Source: an uncultured bacterium (GTDB lineage: Bacteria > Pseudomonadota > Gammaproteobacteria > Burkholderiales > Burkholderiaceae_E). Taken from it: a DNA stretch of 35,495 nt. The notes beneath the pieces are model-generated. The model was not told the DNA's origin. It saw only the letters and a program-made list of their open reading frames with translations, and made no database searches. Location of the stretch: positions 1 to 35,495 of the forward strand of contig CAIZPE010000206.1 of assembly GCA_903934795.1 (NCBI GenBank), given 5' to 3'. Positions 27,504 to 35,495 of the stretch are shown one piece after another. The position numbers and the translations under genes are program-made. The stretch's first letter is position 1. Every line of letters begins with the position of its first letter.

Positions 27504-28030
27504 TGGGCCTGCTGCGCCTTCGCCGCATGTTCCGCGCCGCCGGCCGTGATGCCCTGATCGTGTTCTTCGCGATCCGCGATCCGCGCACGCCGCGCCGGCT
27601 CAAGCTGGCGGCCGTGGCGGCACTGGCCTGGATCTTCTCGCCGGTGGATCCCCTGCCGGATCTCCCGCTGATCGGCTGGGTGGATGACCTGCTGGTCTTC
27701 AGCGTGGCCTTGCCCCTGATCATGCGCAAGCTGCCGGCGCCGGTGCTCATGAGCGCGGTGGCCAGGGCCGATCAGGTGATCGCGCTCTGGGGTCTGGTGC
27801 CCGGTAGCGGCGCGTTCGGTGAACAGGATCCGGTACGCGGTGCTGCCCAGGCCCGTCGCGGCGAGGCGCGGGGCGCAACCCCTCGGGCTGCTCGCGCACG
27901 CACCCGGGCCGGGCACGCAGCCGCCGCTCGCGGCGCAGCAGGCGCTGGCAACACCGCCGGCGCAGACGCTGGCGCAGACGGCGCAAGCCCTGCCGCAGGC
28001 CGCGCTCAGAGACGCAGCGGCCCCGCGTAG
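27503..28030 (+). CDS. DUF1232 (YkvA-like) membrane protein with low-complexity C-terminal tail
   Basis: RRLKLAAVAALAWIFSPVDPLPDLPLIGWVDDLLVFSVAL is the DUF1232 signature. ATG overlaps the gspF stop (TGATG). Confidence 0.78.
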   Translation: MGLLRLRRMFRAAGRDALIVFFAIRDPRTPRRLKLAAVAALAWIFSPVDPLPDLPLIGWVDDLLVFSVALPLIMRKLPAPVLMSAVARADQVIALWGLVPGSGAFGEQDPVRGAAQARRGEARGATPRAARARTRAGHAAAARGAAGAGNTAGADAGADGASPAAGRAQRRSGPA

Positions 28031-29157
28031 CCGGTCAGCTCCAGGTAGCCGCGCCCGGTCTCCCGACCGGCCTCGAGCACCCGGACCGCGCCCTCCCAGT
28101 AGTGCCCGCCGGTGCTGGCGCGGGCGTCGAGTTCCTGGTCATCGAGCAAGGGCTCCAGTACCAGCGTGCGCGCGCCGACCCGCACCCGCATGGCCACCGG
28201 ATAGCTGCCGGCGCTGCGGCTCGAACGCCAGTGGCGCAGCGGCTGGAAGCTCACCGGCTCGCCCGGACCGCGCGTCGAAGCATTCGTCGCGGCAGGGGCA
28301 GCGTCGCTCGCCGGGCCATGGGTCAGACCGCTCGCTGGCAACCAGCGGGCGTGTTGCCAGATCTCGCCACCGTCTGCGGCGCGGATGCGAAAGGCCATCA
28401 GGGCGCTGCCGTCGTCGAAGTTCAGGCCGACCCAGTCCCAGCCCACCGCGCGTGGATCGAGCACCTCCGAGGACCACTCATGGTCCAGCCATGCCAGCCC
28501 CTGCTCGACCGTGCGTGAGCGACCGGCGATCACCACCTCGCCTTGCACCGCCAGGCGCGGTCGGCTGTAGTAGTGACTCGCCTGCGCGGGTTGCGGCCCC
28601 TTGCGGGAATAGCCCTCGTCGCCCTGCGGCTGGGGCGCGGCGGCGGGGGTGAAGCTCAGGGCAAGCCGGAAGTCGCGTGCCTCGATGCGGGTGCGGTAAC
28701 GGTCGTCGGCATCGCGCGCGAGCTGCCAGCGCCCCAGGCGCAGGTCGGTGTCGGTCTCGCTGGCCTGCGCCAGGCCGAAGCCGGCGCGGGCACTGCGCTG
28801 GTCATGCCGCAGGCGGCCGTGGGCCGGATCGGCGATGGCCGCGTGGGCGAGCAGCAGCTGATGCGGGGCGAAGCGGCTGGGATTGTCGGGCGGATGCCGG
28901 GTGCGGCTGCGAAAGAAGGTCACCTGCACGCCGATCGGCTGGCCGGCGAGGCGCAGCCAGCCGGTGAGATACCACCACTCGGTACGGAATCCGGGGTGCG
29001 CGCCGTGGTCGCGCGGAAAGCGCAGAGGCCGGCCCGGCAGCACCGGCGCGAATTCCGGATGGTCGCCGGGGCCGGGAGCGGCCATCGAGCGGGCTGGCAA
29101 TGCCAGCCCGCAGGCGCCGGCCGCGAGCATGAGACCTCGTCGCGCGATGCGTGCCAT
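28006..29157 (-). CDS. AttH/CrtC-like lipocalin-type exported protein
   Basis: Signal-like N-terminus, then HPGFRTEWWYLTGWLR, QVTFFRSRTRHP, GLAWLDHEWSSEVLDPRAVGWDWVGLNFDDGSALMAFRIR, typical of the AttH/carotenoid 1,2-hydratase-like family. Confidence 0.85.
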   Translation of the reverse strand: MARIARRGLMLAAGACGLALPARSMAAPGPGDHPEFAPVLPGRPLRFPRDHGAHPGFRTEWWYLTGWLRLAGQPIGVQVTFFRSRTRHPPDNPSRFAPHQLLLAHAAIADPAHGRLRHDQRSARAGFGLAQASETDTDLRLGRWQLARDADDRYRTRIEARDFRLALSFTPAAAPQPQGDEGYSRKGPQPAQASHYYSRPRLAVQGEVVIAGRSRTVEQGLAWLDHEWSSEVLDPRAVGWDWVGLNFDDGSALMAFRIRAADGGEIWQHARWLPASGLTHGPASDAAPAATNASTRGPGEPVSFQPLRHWRSSRSAGSYPVAMRVRVGARTLVLEPLLDDQELDARASTGGHYWEGAVRVLEAGRETGRGYLELTGYAGPLRL

Positions 29158-31734
29158 CACCAGTCCTCCCGCACGGCGCGCACCGGCGACTCCCCGGCCG
29201 CGCTGCGCGCCGCCAGCACGGCGGCCAGCTCGCCGAGCGCGATCAGCCCGAGCGCACTTGCACCCAGCAGCGCCCAGGGCCAGTGCATGTCCATGGTCCA
29301 GTGAAAGGACTGAGGGTTGACCCGATGCACCAGTACCCCGGCAATGGCCGCGCCCAGGGCCGAACCCCAGCCCACGCCGATGGCCACCAGCAGCCCGGCC
29401 TCCAGCGCAAAGACGCGGATGATCCGCGCGCGGGTCACGCCGAGGTGACGCAACATGCCGAACTCGCGGGCGCGAGCCAGGGCCTGACCGGCATAGGTGG
29501 CGGCCACGCCGAACAGTCCCACGCCGATCGCGATCGCCTCCAGCACATAGGTGACCGCGAAGCTGCGATCGAACACCCTCATCGACAGGGTGCGGATCTC
29601 GCCGGCGCTGCGCCAGTCCATCGCTGCCAGCGCGGGCAGCGCAGAACGGATGCGCCCGAGCACCTCGCCTGCGTCCGCCCCGGGCGCAAGGCTGATCGCC
29701 ACATCGTTGGCGCTCGTGTCGCCGGTGAGTGCGATGTAGTCGTCACGCGTGAGGACCACGGCACCATGCTGCCGGGCGTAGTCACGCCAGACCCCGGCCA
29801 CCCGCAAGGGCACCAACGCGCCGCCCAGCGGCAGGCTTACCTGCGCGCCGGGTTGCCAGCCATAGAGGTCGACCATGGCCTCGCTCACCCAGACCGGTCG
29901 CTCGCCCGGGGCCACGGCAATTGCCGCTCCGGTAAGGGGCAGCAGCCGCGAGACCTGCGTCGGATCGAGCGGCCTGGAGAGCACGGCCACCGGTGGGCGT
30001 TGGGTATCGAGCAGCAGTTCCTGGCTGCGCAGCAGCTCCACCCGGCCCACACCCGGCAGTGCGGCGAGGCTCGACTGCATGGCTGGCGTCAGCGCGGCGC
30101 TTGCGCCCTGGCCGCCAGCGCGGCCATACAGGTCGGCGGGCAGTACGGTGTGCAGCCAGTCGGCCACCGAGTGCCGGAAGCTGTCGACCATGATCGCCAT
30201 GGCGCTGGACAACGCGAAGCTGGCCACCACGCCCGACAGCGCCACCGCGGCGGCGCCGGGAGCCCGACGCAGCCGCTGCAGCGCCAGCCAGGCGCCGGGG
30301 GCGCGCCACAGGCCGGGCGCGGCGTCGTCGAGCAGGCGCGACAGCCATGCCGTGATCGGACCGACCACCAGGATGCCGGCGAAGAGCCAGCAGGCGATCG
30401 CGGCGTAGGCGCCCAGCGGCAGACCCTGCATGGCCGGCAGCGCCATCAGCAGGCCGCCGCTCAGCACCAGCGCGGCGGCAAGGGCGGCACTCCGACGCGT
30501 GCGCCGGGTGCCCCGAGGGCCGCCGCCGTCATCGTCATCGACGCCATGGCGGATCGCCCGCGCCGGCGCGAGCCGGGTCACCCGCAGCGCCGGCGCGATG
30601 CCGCTGGCCAGCGCGGTGGCCAGGCCAAGCAGGGCGAAGCCGGCGATCACGCCGGGCTCGGCGGCGAGCGCCACCCGCGCGCCGCTGAAGTAGCCGCCGC
30701 CGAGATCGCTGCCCATCGTGCCCAGGAGCAGCGCGGCCAGGCCCAGCCCGCCGGCCACACCCAGTACCGCACCCGCCAGGCCCAGCAGCGCGGCCTGCGC
30801 CATCACGCTGGCCAGCGCCCAGCGCGGCGGTGCACCGAGCATGGCCAGCAGCGCCAGCACCGGCGCCTGACGGGCGGTGGCCAGCGCCACCGTGGCGTGG
30901 ACGATGAAGCCACCGGTGAGCAGCGCGACCAGCGCGAGCACCGAGAGATTGACTCGATAGGCCCGAGAGAGATTCGACATCCGCTGGCTGCCCGCCTGGG
31001 GTGTGCTCCAGATCGCATCGGCGGGCAGACGGGCTGCCCAGCGCGCGCGGGTCTGCCCGGGCGAGCCGTCATCGGCCAGCCGCAGGTCGATGCGCGAGAC
31101 CCGACCGAGCCAGCCCAGGCGCCACTGCAAGGCGGCGATGTCCATCACGGCAAGGCGCTGGCCCGGCGCGGCGCCCGGCACGCTGCCGGCCACCCGCAGG
31201 CGCAGCCGCAGTGCGCCCGAGGCTGCTTCCAGGGTGTCGCCGGGCTTCACGCCCCAGTGGGTCTGCGCCGCCGCCGACAGGAACAGCGCATCCGCGTCGA
31301 ACAGGCTCGAGGCCGATCCCTCACCCTCGGCTGCCGGCAGCAGACCGGGCGTGACCTCGGCCGCACGCATGGGGTCGATCCCGAGCAGCTTCAGCGACTT
31401 GCCACCGACGCTCAGGCTGGTCTCGATCACCGGGCTGGCCGCGGCGATGCCCGGATCGGCGAGCAGGGCCGGGTAGATTGCCTCGTCGATGCCGGCCGCG
31501 CGCGCCGACACCGTGGCATGCGCCTCGCCATTGACCACCGCGAGGGCCTGACCGAACTCCGCGACCGCGCTGCGGTTCACCAGATCGATGGCCAGTCCGA
31601 GCGCAACCCCGATGGCGATCGCCAGCACCGCGATCCCCAGCCGGCCCGGCTGGGCGCGCCACTGGCCGGCGAGCAGCCAGCCGAGGAGGCTGGCGCGGGC
31701 CCGCCAGCGCACGGCTGCGCTGTGTACCGCGGCC

Positions 31735-31760
<26 letters not shown>
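29157..31760 (-). CDS. FtsX-like ABC transporter permease (large, duplicated-domain)
   Basis: 867 aa with several hydrophobic clusters. N-terminal RLGIAVLAIAIGVALGLAIDLVNRSAV and C-terminal EFGMLRHLGVTRARIIRVFALEAGLLVAIGVGWGSALGAAIAGVL are FtsX/MacB-type permease motifs. Confidence 0.9.
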
Positions 31761-32406
<646 letters not shown>

Positions 32407-32472
32407 GGCATCAGGCGCCCGTGCGATGCCCCGGCAGGCTCCCGGGCCCGGCGGTGGGGCCTCGCGGCTCGC

Positions 32473-33273
32473 TCAGGCGGAATCGCCGTCGCCAGCCACG
32501 CCGCTCATCACGGCATTGAAGCCGCCGTCGACATAGGTGATCTCGGCGGTCACGCCGCCGGCAAGGTCCGACAGCAGGAAGGCGGCCACGTTGCCGACAT
32601 CGTCGATGGTGACATTGCGGCGCAGCGGGGCATTGCTCTCGACCAGCGAGAGCATGCGCGAGAAGCCCTTGATGCCGCTGGCGGCCAGCGTGCGGATCGG
32701 GCCGGCCGAGATGCCGTTCACCCGGATGCCGCGCGGTCCGAGGCTCTCGGCCAGGTAACGCACCGAGGCCTCCAGGCTGGCCTTGGCCAGCCCCATGGTG
32801 TTGTAGTTGGGCACCATGCGCTCGGCGCCGAGATAGCTCAGGGTGAGCAGGGCGCCGCGGCGACCCTGCATCATCGGCCAGGCCGCCTTGGCGAGTGCCG
32901 CGAAGCTGTAGCTCGACACATCGTGGGCCACCCGGAAGGCCTCGCGCGACAGGCCCTCGAGAAAGTCGCCGGCGATGGCCTCGCGCGGCGCAAAGGCGAT
33001 CGCGTGCACCAGGCCATCGAGCCCGTCCCAGCGCGCACCCAGCGCGGTGAACAGGCCCTCGATCTGCGCGTCTTCAGCCACATCGCAGGGGAAGATCAGT
33101 TCCGAGCCGAAGGCCGCGGCCATCTCGGCCACCCGGTCCTTGAAGCGCTCGTTCTGGTAGGTGAAGGCGAGTTCGGCGCCCTGCTCGTGGCAGGCCCGGG
33201 CCACGCCATAGGCGATCGATCGGTTCGACAGCAGGCCGGTGATCAGGATGCGTTTGCCGGCGAGAAAGCCCAT
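32473..33273 (-). CDS. fabI: Enoyl-[acyl-carrier-protein] reductase (NADH)
   Basis: [96 protein letters not shown]. Confidence 0.96.
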   Translation of the reverse strand: MGFLAGKRILITGLLSNRSIAYGVARACHEQGAELAFTYQNERFKDRVAEMAAAFGSELIFPCDVAEDAQIEGLFTALGARWDGLDGLVHAIAFAPREAIAGDFLEGLSREAFRVAHDVSSYSFAALAKAAWPMMQGRRGALLTLSYLGAERMVPNYNTMGLAKASLEASVRYLAESLGPRGIRVNGISAGPIRTLAASGIKGFSRMLSLVESNAPLRRNVTIDDVGNVAAFLLSDLAGGVTAEITYVDGGFNAVMSGVAGDGDSA

Positions 33274-33431
33274 GGGATGGATTCCTGTGCGGGACCGGGA
33301 AGCCCGGCGGGTGGTCAATGGCGGCGGATTCTCTCATGAGCCCGGCCCGGGGCCGACCCGGCTTCGTCATAGAATCCGGGTTTTGCCCGCCCGGACGCTG
33401 CCCGTGGCCGGTATGCCTCCCGGGAGCCCCC

Positions 33432-34202
33432 ATGTCTGCCTGCCATCCGACGCCCCCTCGCCGGTCCCTGCCGTCGGTCCTGGTGATCTGCGGGGCTGTG
33501 CTGGCACTGGCCGGCCTGCCGGCGGCAGCCCAGTCCGTCGCCGACAACCCCTACGGACTGGCCGCGCTCTGGAGTGGCGCCGACCTCGTCGCCAGGACGG
33601 TGCTGCTGATCATGCTGATCATGTCGATGGGCAGCTGGTACCTCATCGTCACGCGTGCGCTCGACCAGGCCCGGGTGCGGCGTCAGGTCGGCTCCCTCCA
33701 GGATTTCTGGCAGGCCGAGTCGGTCGCCGCCGGCGTGGCTCGCCTGGCCGAGGGCAGCCCCTTTCGCCTGGTGGCCGAGGCCGGTCTGTCGGCCGCGCAG
33801 CAGCACACCGGCCTGGTCGCGCAGATGGCTCCCGAGGAATGGATCACCCTGTCGATCCAGCGTGCCGTCGACCGCGCCCAGAGCCGCAGCCAAGATGGCC
33901 TGTCTTTTCTGGCCACCGTGGGTTCCACCAGCCCCTTCGTGGGTCTGTTCGGCACGGTCTGGGGCATCTATCACGCCCTCACCGCCATCGGCGTGGCCGG
34001 CCAGGCCTCCATCGACAAGGTGGCCGGCCCGGTCGGTGAGGCGCTGATCATGACCGCCATCGGCCTGGCGGTGGCGGTGCCGGCGGTGCTCGGCTACAAC
34101 TGGCTCGTCCGCCGCAACCGCCTGATCATGGACGAGGTGCGTGGCTTCGGTGCCGACCTGCTCGCGGTCATGATTGCCGCGCCGCGCGCCAGGGCGGGCT
34201 GA
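33432..34202 (+). CDS. exbB: ExbB/TolQ/MotA-type proton channel protein
   Basis: GLSFLATVGSTSPFVGLFGTVWGIYHALTAIGVAGQASIDKVAGPVGEALIMTAIGLAVAVPAVLGYNWL. Confidence 0.94.
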   Translation: MSACHPTPPRRSLPSVLVICGAVLALAGLPAAAQSVADNPYGLAALWSGADLVARTVLLIMLIMSMGSWYLIVTRALDQARVRRQVGSLQDFWQAESVAAGVARLAEGSPFRLVAEAGLSAAQQHTGLVAQMAPEEWITLSIQRAVDRAQSRSQDGLSFLATVGSTSPFVGLFGTVWGIYHALTAIGVAGQASIDKVAGPVGEALIMTAIGLAVAVPAVLGYNWLVRRNRLIMDEVRGFGADLLAVMIAAPRARAG

Positions 34203-34205
34203 TCC

Positions 34206-34631
34206 ATGGCCATCGGGGTCGGGCCCTCGGCCGATGGCGATGACGAGGTGATCGCCGCCATCAACACCACGCCGCTGGTCGATGTGATGCTGGTGCTGCT
34301 GATCATCTTCCTCATCACCATCCCGGTGGTCACCACGTCGGTCGCGCTCGAGCTGCCCCGAGAGACGGTCGAGGTTCGCGAGTCCCGGCCCGAGAACATC
34401 GTGGTCTCGGTCGACCGCGAGGGTGCCATCTACTGGCACGACCTGCGTCTGGGCGGTACCGCCGCGCTGCGCGAGCGGCTCGCGGCCGTGGCCGGCCTGC
34501 AGCCGCAGCCCGAGGTGCAGATCCGCGGCGACATGGCGGCCGACTACGAATCGGTGGGGCGGGTGCTGCTTGCCTGTCAGCGTGCCGGCATCGCGCGGGT
34601 CTCGTTCATCACCGAGCCGGCGGCTCGCTGA
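34206..34631 (+). CDS. exbD: ExbD/TolR family protein (copy 1)
   Basis: INTTPLVDVMLVLLIIFLITIPVVTTSVALELP TM plus periplasmic domain. Confidence 0.94.
   Translation: MAIGVGPSADGDDEVIAAINTTPLVDVMLVLLIIFLITIPVVTTSVALELPRETVEVRESRPENIVVSVDREGAIYWHDLRLGGTAALRERLAAVAGLQPQPEVQIRGDMAADYESVGRVLLACQRAGIARVSFITEPAAR
34260..34306 (+). repeat. Near-identical direct repeat, copy A (exbD1 TM region)
   Basis: 47-nt atcaacaccacgccgctggtcgatgtgatgctggtgctgctgatcat; matches 34714-34760 with two mismatches. Confidence 0.9.
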
Positions 34632-34650
34632 GGTCCTCCTGGAACCGGTC

Positions 34651-35088
34651 ATGTCCCCGCCGAAACGCCGGACCCTGCGCCGCGCCGACGCCGATCCGGC
34701 GGTGCTGGTCGAGATCAACACCACGCCGCTGATCGACGTGATGCTGGTGCTGCTGATCATGCTGATCATCACCATCCCGATCCAGCTCCACTCGGTGAAC
34801 CTCAATCTGCCGGTCGGACCCCCGCCGCCGGTGCGCGAGGAGCCGGAGGTGGTCCGCATCGATGTCGACGCCACGGGCATGATCCGCTGGCAGGGCACGG
34901 CGCTCGCCGGTCCCGAAGAACTCGCCGCGCGCATGGCGGCCGCTGCCGCCCAGCCGGTGCAGCCCGAGATTCACCTGCGCCCCGACCGCAAGGCCCGCTA
35001 CGAGGTGGTCGCCGGCGTGCTTGCCGCCTCACGCCGTGCCGGTCTGACCCGCCTCGGCGTGGTCGGCAGCGAGCAGTTCGCCGAGTGA
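34651..35088 (+). CDS. exbD: ExbD/TolR family protein (copy 2)
   Basis: VEINTTPLIDVMLVLLIMLIITIPIQLHSVNLNLP; tandem with copy 1. Confidence 0.93.
   Translation: MSPPKRRTLRRADADPAVLVEINTTPLIDVMLVLLIMLIITIPIQLHSVNLNLPVGPPPPVREEPEVVRIDVDATGMIRWQGTALAGPEELAARMAAAAAQPVQPEIHLRPDRKARYEVVAGVLAASRRAGLTRLGVVGSEQFAE
34714..34760 (+). repeat. Near-identical direct repeat, copy B (exbD2 TM region)
   Basis: atcaacaccacgccgctgatcgacgtgatgctggtgctgctgatcat; 45/47 identical to copy A. Confidence 0.9.
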
Positions 35089-35495
35089 GTGCGGCCACGG
35101 GTTCCTGGGTGGCGATGCAGCGTCGTCGCCGGCTGCTCGGGCTGGGCGCGGTGGTCGGCGTGCATCTGGTCGCCGGCGTCGCGCTCATGGCCGGTCTGGG
35201 CCGCAAGCCGACCGACAACCCCGAGAAGCCCGTGCAGGCCCGGCTCATCCAGGAGCCGCGGGTGATCCCGCCGCCGCCCCCGCCGCCCCCGCCCCCGCCC
35301 CCGCCCCCGCCCCCGCCTTCAAAGGCACCACCGCCCGCCAGTGCAGCACTCCCCCCAGCCGCAGCGCCCGCCTTCGTGCCGCCGCCCGATGCCATGCCCG
35401 CGGCTGCGCCCGCCCCCGTGATCACGCAGACCACGCCGGTGGCCCCGCCGGTGGCCGCGCCGGCGCCCGCGCCCCCGCAGGCAGCGCCGGTGGCG
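35085..35495 (+). CDS. tonB: TonB-like energy transducer, N-terminal part (runs off right edge)
   Basis: GTG overlaps the exbD stop. Translation MSAATGSWVAMQRRRRLLGLGAVVGVHLVAGVALMAGLGRKPTDN... with one TM then a Pro-rich linker. Not in the ORF track because it is open at the edge. Confidence 0.85.
   Translation, partial: MSAATGSWVAMQRRRRLLGLGAVVGVHLVAGVALMAGLGRKPTDNPEKPVQARLIQEPRVIPPPPPPPPPPPPPPPPPSKAPPPASAALPPAAAPAFVPPPDAMPAAAPAPVITQTTPVAPPVAAPAPAPPQAAPVA
35268..35318 (+). repeat. CCG/CCC microsatellite-like tract encoding 17 consecutive prolines in tonB
   Basis: Read directly: codons ccg ccg ccg ccc ccg ccg ccc ccg ccc ccg ccc ccg ccc ccg ccc ccg cct. Confidence 0.9.

Noticed and set aside
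33315-34934. 539-aa antisense ORF opposite exbB/exbD
   Set aside because: Mirror ORF; no recognisable motif, overlaps well-supported genes.
34802-35434. Antisense ORF with a poly-glycine run
   Set aside because: The Gly run is only the reverse complement of the TonB proline tract.

Overview
The window is a high-GC proteobacterial chromosome segment, probably betaproteobacterial-like, though taxonomy is inferred only from gene content and order. It is almost fully coding. From left to right: (1) the 3' part of a sensor histidine kinase gene with visibly lower GC, cut by the left edge. (2) A thiolase and an acyl-CoA dehydrogenase, divergently transcribed. (3) A cluster resembling the Pseudomonas acyclic-terpene utilization (Atu) locus: a TetR regulator, AtuA (DUF1446) and a flavodoxin-like gene on +, facing AtuC/AtuD/AtuF-like genes, an enoyl-CoA hydratase and dgkA on -. 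(4) A DUF3391/HD-GYP protein gene and tRNA-Arg(CCT). (5) A tightly overlapping tetR-thyA-folA unit in which folA lacks a canonical start at the expected place. (6) A type II secretion locus (gspC divergent from gspGHIJKLMN-DEF) with a translationally coupled DUF1232 gene at its end. (7) An AttEFGH-like ABC transporter (ATPase, FtsX-type permease, CrtC/lipocalin-like protein). (8) fabI. (9) exbB-exbD-exbD-tonB, with tonB cut by the right edge. I found no mobile elements, CRISPR arrays or rRNA. Nothing here is clearly a new system. The best leads are the reorganised Atu-like locus with its candidate operator, the folA start anomaly with the overlapping tetR-thyA-folA unit, and a 12-codon micro-ORF bridging gspM and gspN. 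The very long antisense ORFs in the track look like high-GC mirror artefacts.
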